Source of the DNA: Flagellimonas sediminis
GTDB taxonomy: Bacteria; Bacteroidota; Bacteroidia; Flavobacteriales; Flavobacteriaceae
Length of the DNA stretch: 64,000 nt
Direction of reading: 5' to 3'
Assembly: GCF_010500845.1 (NCBI RefSeq)
Contig: NZ_JAAAMI010000008.1
Location: forward strand, 1 to 64,000
Shown: piece by piece, positions 35,198-42,543 of the stretch
How the letters are laid out: the number at the start of each line of letters is the position of its first letter
Position numbering within the stretch: the first letter of the stretch is position 1
Notes under the pieces: generated by a model
Database searches by the model: none
The model's input: only the letters and a program-made list of their open reading frames with translations
Told to the model about the DNA's origin: nothing
Program-made: the position numbers and the translations under genes

Positions 35198-36595
35198 ATG
35201 AGTTATACCCTTAAGACACACTACAAAAAAATCTTGGCGGACACCATCACCCCGGTGAGTGTCTACCTTAAGGTAAGGGACAAATTCCCGAACAGCATTT
35301 TGTTGGAAAGTAGCGATTACCATGCCAATGACAACAGCTTCTCTTATATCTGCTGCAATCCCATTGCCTATATCAAAGTGGAGAACGAGATCATTACCCA
35401 ACAATTTCCCGATGGTAAAAAAGTAGAGACCCCCATTGGTTCTGAAACGGATGTGACCGAAGTCATCCACAACTTTGCCAAACAGTTTTCGGTGACCCAA
35501 AACGGTTTCAAGTTCATCTACAATGGTCTTTTTGGATACATGGCCTACGATGCCGTCCGCTATTTTGAGGATGTGGAAATTTCAAAAAAGGAAGATTCCG
35601 TCCGCATACCCGATATCTATTATGCGGTGTACCAGAACATCATTGCCATCAACCATTTTAAGAATGAGGCTTATCTGTTCGCACACTGCTATGATTCAGA
35701 AAGTAATGTGGATGAAATTGAGCAGCTTTTCAACATACGCACCTTTTCCTCTTACAATTTTAGCAAGGATGGGGAACCCAGATCCAATCTAAAGGATGAA
35801 GAGTATATGGAATATGTTGAGCTCGCCAAAAAACATTGCCAACGTGGGGATGTATTTCAATTGGTTTTATCAAGGAGGTTCACGCAAAAATTCAAGGGTG
35901 ATGAATTCAATGTATACCGTGCCCTGCGTTCCATCAACCCCTCCCCTTACCTCTTCTATTTTGATTATGGCAACTTTAAAATATTTGGTAGCTCGCCCGA
36001 GGCACAATTGATCGTGAAGGATGGCAAGGCCGAGATCCATCCCATTGCCGGCACCTACAAACGTACCGGGAATGATGAAAAGGATGCCGAGCTCGCCAAA
36101 CAATTGGCCCAAGACGATAAGGAGAACAGCGAACATGTGATGCTGGTAGATTTGGCCCGAAACGACCTCAGCCGAAACGGGAACACCGTAAACGTGGAAA
36201 CCTATCGTGAAGTGCAGTACTTCTCCCATGTAATCCATTTGGTTTCCAAAGTAACCGGGCAAAAAAAGAAGGACATCAGTACCATGAAGGTGGTTGCGGA
36301 CACGTTCCCTGCAGGCACCTTGAGTGGCGCACCCAAGCACATGGCCATGCAACTCATTGAAAAATATGAAAAAACCAGCCGTTCCTATTATGGAGGTGCC
36401 ATTGGCTTCATGGATTTTGAAGGCAACTTTAACCACGCCATCATGATCCGTACCTTTTTGAGTAAAAACCATGAACTGCACTATCAGGCAGGAGCTGGAT
36501 TGGTTGCCGCATCCAACGCCGAAGACGAACTACAGGAAACCTATAACAAACTGGGCGCTTTGAACAAAGCCCTTGAAATTGCCGAAACGATCTAA
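35198..36595 (+). CDS. trpE: Anthranilate synthase component I
   Basis: 465 residues. It converts chorismate and the ammonia from TrpG to anthranilate. The catalytic core has the family motifs GDVFQLVLSRRF, SSPEAQL, HPIAGTYKRTGNDEKDAELA, ENSEHVMLVDLARNDLSR and TFPAGTLSGAPKHMAMQLI. The N-terminal feedback segment LLESSDY corresponds to the Trp-binding LLES motif, so inhibition by tryptophan is likely. First enzyme gene after the attenuator; trpG follows with a 2-nt gap. Confidence 0.97.
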   Translation: MSYTLKTHYKKILADTITPVSVYLKVRDKFPNSILLESSDYHANDNSFSYICCNPIAYIKVENEIITQQFPDGKKVETPIGSETDVTEVIHNFAKQFSVTQNGFKFIYNGLFGYMAYDAVRYFEDVEISKKEDSVRIPDIYYAVYQNIIAINHFKNEAYLFAHCYDSESNVDEIEQLFNIRTFSSYNFSKDGEPRSNLKDEEYMEYVELAKKHCQRGDVFQLVLSRRFTQKFKGDEFNVYRALRSINPSPYLFYFDYGNFKIFGSSPEAQLIVKDGKAEIHPIAGTYKRTGNDEKDAELAKQLAQDDKENSEHVMLVDLARNDLSRNGNTVNVETYREVQYFSHVIHLVSKVTGQKKKDISTMKVVADTFPAGTLSGAPKHMAMQLIEKYEKTSRSYYGGAIGFMDFEGNFNHAIMIRTFLSKNHELHYQAGAGLVAASNAEDELQETYNKLGALNKALEIAETI

Positions 36596-36597
36596 AC

Positions 36598-37164
36598 ATG
36601 GGAAGGAAGATTTTAATGATAGACAATTACGATAGCTTCACCTACAATTTGGTGCACTATCTGGAGGATTTGGGTTGTGAGGTTACCGTAAAACGGAACG
36701 ACCAGCTTACGTTGGATGAAGTGGAACCGTTCCAGTACATTGTGTTGTCCCCTGGCCCAGGTATTCCAGATGAGGCAGGTCTTTTGAAGGACATCATCAG
36801 AACCTATGCCCCTACCAAAAGAATTTTTGGCGTTTGTTTGGGACTACAGGCCATCGGTGAAGTATTTGGGGGTAGCTTGGTGAACTTGGACAAAGTTTAT
36901 CACGGCGTTTCAACTACCATCACGGTGACGAAAGACGACCCCATTTTCAAGGGAATGCCAAAAAATCTTCAGGTGGGAAGATACCATTCTTGGGTGGTGG
37001 ACCCCAATGTTCCCGAAGCACTGGAGATAACCTCGGTGGATGAAAATGGGCAGATCATGTCGCTTCGACATAAGGAATATGATGTGACCGCAGTACAGTT
37101 TCACCCTGAATCTGTTTTGACCCCAGAAGGAAAACAAATGCTTAAAAATTGGTTGAATAGCTAG
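36598..37164 (+). CDS. trpG: Anthranilate synthase component II (glutamine amidotransferase)
   Basis: 188 residues, a class I glutamine amidotransferase. DNYDSFTYNLVHYLEDLG opens the domain, SPGPGIP is the oxyanion-strand motif, GVCLGLQAIG carries the nucleophile Cys, and QFHPESV carries the His-Glu pair. It supplies ammonia to TrpE. Could also serve p-aminobenzoate synthesis, but its place between trpE and trpD argues for anthranilate. A repeat-filled spacer of 134 bp separates it from trpD. Confidence 0.96.
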   Translation: MGRKILMIDNYDSFTYNLVHYLEDLGCEVTVKRNDQLTLDEVEPFQYIVLSPGPGIPDEAGLLKDIIRTYAPTKRIFGVCLGLQAIGEVFGGSLVNLDKVYHGVSTTITVTKDDPIFKGMPKNLQVGRYHSWVVDPNVPEALEITSVDENGQIMSLRHKEYDVTAVQFHPESVLTPEGKQMLKNWLNS

Positions 37165-37169
37165 TAATA

Positions 37170-37288
37170 TGTGATTCCTGCAGTACCCTGAGCGTAGCCG
37201 AAGGGAAAGCAGGAATCCAAATAAACCTAATTGAATAAAAGACTCCACATCATGCTTCGACTCCGGTCAGCATCCATGTGGAATGACA
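37170..37288 (+). repeat. Nested palindromic element in the trpG-trpD spacer
   Basis: 119 bp from TGTGATTCC to GGAATGACA, filling nearly the whole spacer. It follows the two-hairpin plan of the trp-spacer elements (ATTCCTGC...GCAGGAAT, then CTCCACAT...ATGTGGAAT). The first loop contains the 20-bp palindrome CCCTGAGCGTAGCCGAAGGG (37186-37205). The second loop contains ATGCT...AGCAT around TTCGACTCCGGTC. Both look like other repeats inserted into hairpin tips. Confidence 0.8.
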
Positions 37289-37298
37289 AAATACTGAA

Positions 37299-38294
37299 AT
37301 GAAAGAGACTTTAAACAAACTGATCAATCACGAAATATTGCCCAAGGAAGAGGCCAAACAGGTATTGGTAAACATTGCCAAAGGGGATTACAATACCTCC
37401 CAGATTGCTGCATTCCTTACCGTGTATATGATGCGGAGCATCACCATTGAAGAGTTGGAAGGATTCCGCGACGCCCTTTTGGACCTTTGCTTGGCTGTGA
37501 ACCTATCGGATTACGACCCCATCGATCTCTGCGGAACCGGGGGTGATGGCAAAGATACCTTCAACATTTCCACTTTGGCCTCTTTTGTAACGGCCGGAGC
37601 AGGAATTCCCGTCACCAAACACGGCAACTACGGAGTTTCTTCCAAATGTGGAAGTAGCAATGTCATGGAATTTTTGGGCATCAAATTTAGTAATGATGCC
37701 GATTTCCTGAAAAAGTCCATCGAGGAAGCAGGTATTTGTGTGCTGCACGCACCCCTCTTCCACCCTGCCATGAAGAACGTAGGCCCTATAAGAAAGGAAC
37801 TGGCGGTAAAGACCTTTTTTAATATGTTGGGGCCCATGGTGAACCCCGCTTTTCCAAAAAACCAGATGGTAGGTGTTTTCAATCTGGAATTGGCACGGAT
37901 GTATGGCTACCTTTATCAAAATACCGATAAAAAATTCACAGTACTCCATGCCTTGGATGGTTATGATGAAATTTCCTTGACGGGAGACACGAAGACCATC
38001 TCCAATAATTCAGAGGCCATGTTGACCCCAGCGGATTTTGGGGTAGAAAAAGTAACCCAAGAAGAGATTACCGGTGGTGATGACATTACCGAATCGGCCC
38101 AAATCTTCATGAACGTACTACAAGGAAGGGGCACCGAGGCCCAGAACCATGTGGTCTGTGCCAATGCCGGGGTAGCCATTGCCACTGTGAAGGGGATTAC
38201 GCCAAAAGAAGGATTTGAAAAGGCCAAAGAATCACTATTGGGCGGAAAAGGATTGGAGGCGTTGAAAAAGTTGCAAAAATTGAGTGAAAATTAG
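37299..38294 (+). CDS. trpD: Anthranilate phosphoribosyltransferase
   Basis: 331 residues. It joins anthranilate and PRPP. DLCGTGGDGKDTFNISTLASFVTAGAG is the PRPP/Mg2+-binding glycine loop, KHGNYGVSSKCGSSNVMEFLG and GPIRKELAVKTFFNMLGPMVNP are conserved, and the LDGYDEIS motif binds metal. Length and motifs are normal. The start is 10 nt after the nested repeat. Confidence 0.96.
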   Translation: MKETLNKLINHEILPKEEAKQVLVNIAKGDYNTSQIAAFLTVYMMRSITIEELEGFRDALLDLCLAVNLSDYDPIDLCGTGGDGKDTFNISTLASFVTAGAGIPVTKHGNYGVSSKCGSSNVMEFLGIKFSNDADFLKKSIEEAGICVLHAPLFHPAMKNVGPIRKELAVKTFFNMLGPMVNPAFPKNQMVGVFNLELARMYGYLYQNTDKKFTVLHALDGYDEISLTGDTKTISNNSEAMLTPADFGVEKVTQEEITGGDDITESAQIFMNVLQGRGTEAQNHVVCANAGVAIATVKGITPKEGFEKAKESLLGGKGLEALKKLQKLSEN

Positions 38295-38295
38295 T

Positions 38296-38353
38296 GCCAT
38301 CTCGAGCGCAGTCGAGAGAATTTAATAGATTCTTCACTTCGTTCAGAATGACA
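38296..38353 (+). repeat. Palindromic element of a second family in the trpD-trpC spacer
   Basis: Starts 2 nt after the trpD stop. It has a TCTCGA-GCGCAG-TCGAGA hairpin (38300-38317), then ATTCT...AGAAT around CACTTCGTTC, ending AGAATGACA. Same two-hairpin plan and TGACA right end as the neighbouring element, but a different sequence. Confidence 0.75.
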
Positions 38354-38366
38354 TAACAATAGAAAA

Positions 38367-38432
38367 TGTCATTCCTGCGAAAGCAGGAATCCATAAACCG
38401 ATAATAGATTCCGCATCAAGTTCGGAATGACA
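38367..38432 (+). repeat. TGTCATTCC/GGAATGACA palindromic element in the trpD-trpC spacer
   Basis: 66 bp. Ends TGTCATTCC and GGAATGACA are exact inverted repeats. Hairpin 1 is ATTCCTGCGAAAGCAGGAAT (GAAA tetraloop), hairpin 2 is ATTCCG...CGGAAT. It is the cleanest copy of the family and ends 10 nt before trpC. Confidence 0.85.
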
Positions 38433-38442
38433 AAAATATAGA

Positions 38443-39228
38443 ATGAACATACTAGACAAAATAGTTGCCGACAAACGCAAAGAGGTCGATTTGAAAAAAT
38501 CCTTGATCACCCTTCCCCAATTGGAAGCTTCGGTGATGATGGAACGTACTTCAGTTTCCTTGGCTGCCTCCCTGCGGAAAAGTAATACGGGCATTATTGC
38601 CGAGCACAAAAGGCGTTCCCCGTCCAAATCGGTCATAAACCAAAACCTGAACGTGCAGGATGTGGCCAAGGGTTATGCAAATGCAGGCGTTTGTGGCATG
38701 TCCGTATTGACGGATGGAAAATATTTCGGTGGTTCGTTGGATGATTTGGTTCTGGCCAGGGCATCCGTGAACATTCCACTTTTGCGGAAAGAATTCATCA
38801 TAGATGAATACCAGATTGTGGAGGCCAAGGCCTACGGGGCCGATGTGATCTTATTGATCGCCGCCATTCTGTCCCGTGAGGAAACCAAGACACTTTCCGA
38901 ATTGGCCAAAAGCATGGGATTGGATGTTTTGTTGGAAGTACACAATGAAGAAGAACTCCAAAAATCCATCATGCCCAGTTTGGATATGTTGGGCGTGAAC
39001 AACAGAAACCTCAAGACCTTCGAGGTAAGTTTGGATACCAGCAAATCTCTTTCGGAACAGATTCCAGATGACTTTGTAAAAGTTTCGGAAAGCGGTATCA
39101 GTTCCATTGAAGCCATTCAGGAATTAAAGAAATACGGATACCAGGGTTTTTTGATCGGTGAGAATTTTATGAAAACGGATGATCCAGGTACCAGCGCCAA
39201 AATGTTTATTGATGAATTAAAAAAATAA
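38443..39228 (+). CDS. trpC: Indole-3-glycerol phosphate synthase
   Basis: 261 residues, a (beta/alpha)8 barrel. It opens MNILDKIVADKRKEVDLKK. Catalytic features are IIAEHKRRSPSKSVI (Lys, substrate binding), PLLRKEFIIDEYQI (K and E), LGVNNRNLKTFEVS and VSESGIS (phosphate loop). It closes the indole ring from CdRP. Separate from trpF here, unlike the E. coli fusion. Confidence 0.96.
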   Translation: MNILDKIVADKRKEVDLKKSLITLPQLEASVMMERTSVSLAASLRKSNTGIIAEHKRRSPSKSVINQNLNVQDVAKGYANAGVCGMSVLTDGKYFGGSLDDLVLARASVNIPLLRKEFIIDEYQIVEAKAYGADVILLIAAILSREETKTLSELAKSMGLDVLLEVHNEEELQKSIMPSLDMLGVNNRNLKTFEVSLDTSKSLSEQIPDDFVKVSESGISSIEAIQELKKYGYQGFLIGENFMKTDDPGTSAKMFIDELKK

Positions 39229-39246
39229 TGTCATTTCGAAATGACA
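39229..39246. repeat. Perfect 18-bp palindrome abutting the trpC stop
   Basis: TGTCATTTCGAAATGACA begins at the base after the trpC stop codon and ends 11 nt before trpF. It consists of the ends of the spacer elements joined with no interior, so it could be an internal-deletion derivative. It could also act as an intercistronic hairpin. Confidence 0.75.
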
Positions 39247-39257
39247 AATAATAAACT

Positions 39258-39950
39258 ATGAAACTAAAAGTTTGTGGCATGAACCAAAACCCCATAGAGG
39301 TGGCACAACTGCACCCCGACTACCTGGGTTTCATTTTCTGGGAGCCTTCCTCACGGTATTTTGGGGGAGACATGCCGCAATTGCCGCAATCCATTAAAAA
39401 AGTGGGGGTGTTCGTGGATACTCCTTTGGAACAAGTTTTGGAAAAAGTCGCACATCATCATTTAGATGCGGTTCAACTTCATGGTAAGGAAAGTTCAGAG
39501 TATTGCGGTCATCTTCGTCATGCTGAACTCGTTTCAGCATCTCAAAAAGATGGGATCCCGAAACAAGTTCGGGGTGACGGGTTGGAAATCATCAAAGTCT
39601 TTTCCATCAAGGATGATTTTGATTTTTCAATATTGAAGGAATACGAATCCGTTTGTGATTATTTCCTTTTTGACACCAAGGGAAAATTGCCCGGTGGCAA
39701 CGGATACACTTTTAACTGGTCCGTTTTGGAACACTATCCCTCCACAAAACCCTTCTTCTTAAGTGGGGGAATCGGATTGGATTCTGTGGATGAATTGAAA
39801 GCATTTTTGAACAGTCCGGCTTCACAATATTGCTTCGCCATTGATGTGAACAGCAAATTAGAAATCGAGCCCGGACTAAAAGACATACCGTCATTGAAAA
39901 CATTCATCAATGAACTCACTGACGATTTACAACTTAAAACTGACAACTGA
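39258..39950 (+). CDS. trpF: Phosphoribosylanthranilate isomerase with an in-frame repeat insertion
   Basis: 230 residues, about 20-25 more than the usual 200-210. Family motifs: LKVCGM with the catalytic Cys, [42 protein letters not shown] with the catalytic Asp, [12 protein letters not shown]. The extra residues [20 protein letters not shown] and VRGDG lie between the [10 protein letters not shown] strand/helix and LEIIKVFSI. They are encoded by a palindromic element (39516-39579) with CGTCA/TGACG ends, so an element entered the gene and stayed in frame, lengthening a surface loop. Catalytic motifs are intact, so the enzyme is probably active. trpB follows 2 nt after the stop. Confidence 0.93.
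   Translation: MKLKVCGMNQNPIEVAQLHPDYLGFIFWEPSSRYFGGDMPQLPQSIKKVGVFVDTPLEQVLEKVAHHHLDAVQLHGKESSEYCGHLRHAELVSASQKDGIPKQVRGDGLEIIKVFSIKDDFDFSILKEYESVCDYFLFDTKGKLPGGNGYTFNWSVLEHYPSTKPFFLSGGIGLDSVDELKAFLNSPASQYCFAIDVNSKLEIEPGLKDIPSLKTFINELTDDLQLKTDN
39516..39579 (+). repeat. Palindromic element inside the trpF coding sequence
   Basis: 64 bp, CGTCA at the left and TGACG at the right. Two hairpins: ATGCTGAA-CTCGT-TTCAGCAT and CCCGAA-ACAAG-TTCGGG. It shares architecture (two hairpins, GTCA/TGAC ends) with the trp-spacer elements but not the sequence. It translates to an ELVSAS-type peptide. Confidence 0.8.
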
Positions 39951-39952
39951 TT

Positions 39953-41134
39953 ATGAGTTATCACGCTGATGAAAGAGGATATTACGGGGAATTTGGAGGG
40001 GCATTCATTCCCGAAATGTTGTATCCCAATTGTGAGGAGCTACGGCAGAACTACCTCCAGATTATGGCCGAACCTTCCTTTCAGGAAGAATTCCATCAAT
40101 TGTTGAAGGATTACGTGGGACGACCCACTCCCCTTTATTATGCCGAACGCCTATCCAAAAAATACAACACCAAGATTTATCTTAAACGAGAAGACCTTTG
40201 CCATACCGGTGCGCACAAGGTCAACAACACCATCGGACAGATCTTGATGGCCAAAAGGTTGGGCAAACACCGTATCATTGCCGAGACCGGTGCAGGTCAG
40301 CATGGGGTGGCCACAGCAACCGTTTGTGCCCTGATGGGGATCGAGTGCGTAGTGTACATGGGTGAAATAGACATTGCCCGTCAGGCCCCCAATGTGGCCC
40401 GTATGAAAATGTTGGGCGCAGAGGTACGGCCAGCCACTTCGGGTAGTAAAACGCTTAAGGATGCCACCAACGAGGCCATCCGTGATTGGATCAATAACCC
40501 TGTGGATACCCATTACATTATCGGTTCAGTTGTGGGGCCACACCCGTATCCTGATATGGTGGCCCGGTTCCAATCGGTTATTTCTGAAGAGGTAAAATCC
40601 CAATTGTTGGAAAAAGAGGGCCGTGAAAACCCGGATTTTGTGGTGGCCTGTGTGGGTGGTGGCAGCAATGCCGCTGGAGCATTTTATCATTTCTTGGACA
40701 CTCCCGAAGTGGGCATCATTGCCGTGGAAGCGGCAGGAAAAGGCATCCATTCCGGGGAAAGTGCCGCTACTTCTGCCTTGGGAAAGGTAGGCATCATCCA
40801 CGGGAGCAAAACGCTGTTGATGCAGACCCCGGATGGACAGATCACGGAACCCTACTCCATTTCCGCGGGATTGGATTACCCCGGCGTTGGGCCGTTGCAT
40901 GCCCATTTGTACACTTCGGGTCGCGGGGAATTCATTTCCATTACGGATGATGAAGCCATGAAAGCCGGATTGGATCTGTGTAAATTGGAAGGTATCATTC
41001 CAGCTATTGAGTCCTCCCACGCCTTGGCCATTTTTAAAGACCGGAAGTTTAAGGAAAATGATGTGGTGGTGGTGAACCTTTCAGGCCGTGGGGACAAAGA
41101 TTTACAGAATTATATTGATTATTTTAAATTATAG
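39953..41134 (+). CDS. trpB: Tryptophan synthase beta chain
   Basis: 393 residues. PLP lysine in [46 protein letters not shown] (phosphate loop), VEAAGKG and LSGRGDKD are all family motifs. It condenses indole with serine. Length normal for TrpB1. It is separated from its partner trpA by about 610 bp that hold a GIY-YIG gene and several repeats. Confidence 0.98.
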   Translation: MSYHADERGYYGEFGGAFIPEMLYPNCEELRQNYLQIMAEPSFQEEFHQLLKDYVGRPTPLYYAERLSKKYNTKIYLKREDLCHTGAHKVNNTIGQILMAKRLGKHRIIAETGAGQHGVATATVCALMGIECVVYMGEIDIARQAPNVARMKMLGAEVRPATSGSKTLKDATNEAIRDWINNPVDTHYIIGSVVGPHPYPDMVARFQSVISEEVKSQLLEKEGRENPDFVVACVGGGSNAAGAFYHFLDTPEVGIIAVEAAGKGIHSGESAATSALGKVGIIHGSKTLLMQTPDGQITEPYSISAGLDYPGVGPLHAHLYTSGRGEFISITDDEAMKAGLDLCKLEGIIPAIESSHALAIFKDRKFKENDVVVVNLSGRGDKDLQNYIDYFKL

Positions 41135-41139
41135 CGAAG

Positions 41140-41165
41140 TGTCATTCCTGCGAAAGCAGGAATCC
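41140..41165 (+). repeat. Left-end half of a TGTCATTCC element, just before the GIY-YIG gene
   Basis: TGTCATTCC followed by the GAAA-loop hairpin ATTCCTGCGAAAGCAGGAAT and CC. The right half of the usual element is absent. Instead the GIY-YIG ATG follows 5 nt later, and a GGAATGACA right-end motif is found at 41463-41471 within the gene's 3' part. Confidence 0.8.
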
Positions 41166-41170
41166 AAAAA

Positions 41171-41536
41171 ATGATAAAGAACGTTCATCAATATTATGTC
41201 TACATTTTGAGCAACAAACCCGATGGAACTTTGTACATAGGCATGACCAACGATATTCAAAGAAGGATATTAGAGCACAAACAAGGTTCCATTGATGGGT
41301 TTACAAAAAAATATAGGCTTGATGTTTTGGTCTATTTGGAAATGTACCATAATGTGAATGATGCCATTTCGAGAGAAAAACAACTAAAAAAATGGAAAAG
41401 ACTTTGGAAGATTGAACTGATTGAAAAAGGAAATCCAAAGTGGTTGGATTTATCAATTGAATGGAATGACAAATTAATTGAAAGACTTGATTGTCATTCC
41501 TGCGAAAGCAGGAATCCACAAAATGCTGAAAATTGA
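41171..41536 (+). CDS. Small GIY-YIG endonuclease framed by palindromic elements
   Basis: 121 residues, single-domain GIY-YIG nuclease of the COG2827/UvrC-N type. The core is YYVYILSNKPDGTLYIGMTN (GIY...YIG positions), DIQRRILEHK with the catalytic Arg, and ISREKQLKKWKR with the metal-binding Glu. No extra DNA-binding domain is present. It splits trpB from trpA and is the only non-trp gene in the operon. Its left side abuts a TGTCATTCC hairpin. Its 3' end runs into a second full element, so the last 14 residues (CHSCESRNPQNAEN) are translated repeat. GGAATGACA occurs in frame at 41463-41471. I infer that gene and elements arrived or spread together; a DNA-cleaving role in moving the elements is hypothesis. 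Confidence 0.9.
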   Translation: MIKNVHQYYVYILSNKPDGTLYIGMTNDIQRRILEHKQGSIDGFTKKYRLDVLVYLEMYHNVNDAISREKQLKKWKRLWKIELIEKGNPKWLDLSIEWNDKLIERLDCHSCESRNPQNAEN

Positions 41537-41560
41537 TTCTATATCAAGTGTGGAATGACA
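41492..41560 (+). repeat. TGTCATTCC/GGAATGACA element overlapping the GIY-YIG 3' end
   Basis: 69 bp, exact inverted ends, hairpin 1 ATTCCTGCGAAAGCAGGAAT identical to the copies at 38371 and 41144. Hairpin 2 is degenerate (GATTCTATATC...GTGTGGAAT). It begins inside the GIY-YIG gene and supplies its stop codon region. Confidence 0.85.
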
Positions 41561-41580
41561 AAACAAGCAAAAGATTGAAA

Positions 41581-41651
41581 TATCATTCCCGCGAAAGCTG
41601 GAATCTTTAAATAGAGTTGAAACTGGATTCCGCATCAAGTGCGGAATGACA
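41581..41651 (+). repeat. Second element in the trpB-trpA spacer
   Basis: 71 bp, left end TATCATTCC (one change), hairpin 1 ATTCCCGCGAAAGCTGGAAT, hairpin 2 ATTCCGCA-TCAAG-TGCGGAAT perfect, right end GGAATGACA. Confidence 0.85.
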
Positions 41652-41667
41652 AAAATCAAAACTAAAA

Positions 41668-41732
41668 TGTCATTCCTGTGAAAACAGGAATCCATAGAGA
41701 AAACAATGTTTCACTTCTAATGAAGAATGACA
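41668..41732 (+). repeat. Third element in the trpB-trpA spacer
   Basis: 65 bp, left end TGTCATTCC, hairpin 1 ATTCCTGTGAAAACAGGAAT with a compensated pair change (T-A for C-G), second hairpin decayed (TTTCACTTCTAATGAAGAAT), right end AGAATGACA. It ends 15 nt before trpA. Confidence 0.8.
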
Positions 41733-41747
41733 AAATGAATTTTTAAT

Positions 41748-42509
41748 ATGAACAGAATCAAACAAAAACTACAGGGGGACAAGAAAATCCTCTCCATATA
41801 TTTTACGGCGGGTTACCCTGCTTTGAACGATACGGTAAAGATCATTCAAGATTTGGAAAAGAGTGGTGTGGACCTTATCGAAATTGGATTGCCCTTCAGT
41901 GACCCACTGGCCGATGGCCCCACCATCCAGTCCAGTTCTACCGCAGCGCTTAAGAATGGGATGACCACTACTTTGCTCTTTGAGCAATTGAAGGATATCC
42001 GTAAATCGGTTTCCATTCCGCTGATTTTGATGGGCTATTTCAATCCTGTGTTGCAATATGGCGTGGAGGCCTTTTGTCAAAAGTGTGAGGAAATTGGAAT
42101 TGACGGGCTCATTCTTCCCGATTTGCCCCTGGATGTGTATCAAGAAGAATACGAAACCATTTTCAAAAAACATGGTTTGATCAATGTGTTTTTGATTACC
42201 CCGCAGACCAGTGATGCCCGTATCAAGGCAATCGATGATGCTTCTGAAGGCTTCATTTACATGGTGAGTTCCGCTAGCACTACTGGGGCCAAGGAAGGTT
42301 TCGGTACGGAGCAAGCTTCTTATTTTGAACGCATTGCAGGAATGAAGTTGAAAAATCCACAGATTGTTGGGTTTGGGATCAGTAATGCACAGACCTTCCA
42401 GCAGGCAACAGCACAAACGAAGGGAGCCATCATTGGTTCGGCCTTCATCAAACATTTAACACAAAATGGGGTGGACGGGATCAGTAGTTTTGTGGGTCAA
42501 ATTCGTTAA
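41748..42509 (+). CDS. trpA: Tryptophan synthase alpha chain
   Basis: 253 residues, TIM barrel. Key stretches: IYFTAGYPALNDT, DLIEIGLPFSDPLADGPTIQ with the catalytic Glu and Asp, GYFNPVLQYG, LILPDLPLD, and YMVSSASTTGAKEGFG and GFGISNAQT (phosphate site). It cleaves indole-3-glycerol phosphate and channels indole to TrpB. Last gene of the trp operon. Confidence 0.97.
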   Translation: MNRIKQKLQGDKKILSIYFTAGYPALNDTVKIIQDLEKSGVDLIEIGLPFSDPLADGPTIQSSSTAALKNGMTTTLLFEQLKDIRKSVSIPLILMGYFNPVLQYGVEAFCQKCEEIGIDGLILPDLPLDVYQEEYETIFKKHGLINVFLITPQTSDARIKAIDDASEGFIYMVSSASTTGAKEGFGTEQASYFERIAGMKLKNPQIVGFGISNAQTFQQATAQTKGAIIGSAFIKHLTQNGVDGISSFVGQIR

Positions 42510-42543
42510 ATTTCAACTTTTATAATGAACCCTATTTTGTCCC

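Noticed and set aside
35870..36481. 203-residue minus-strand ORF opposite trpE, and a 228-residue one opposite trpA (41769-42455)
   Set aside because: Mirror frames of conserved trp genes; no start context or homology of their own.
41769..41832. Continuation of palindromic elements into trpA
   Set aside because: No TGTCAT/ATGACA ends or paired hairpins after 41732; the trpA start is normal.
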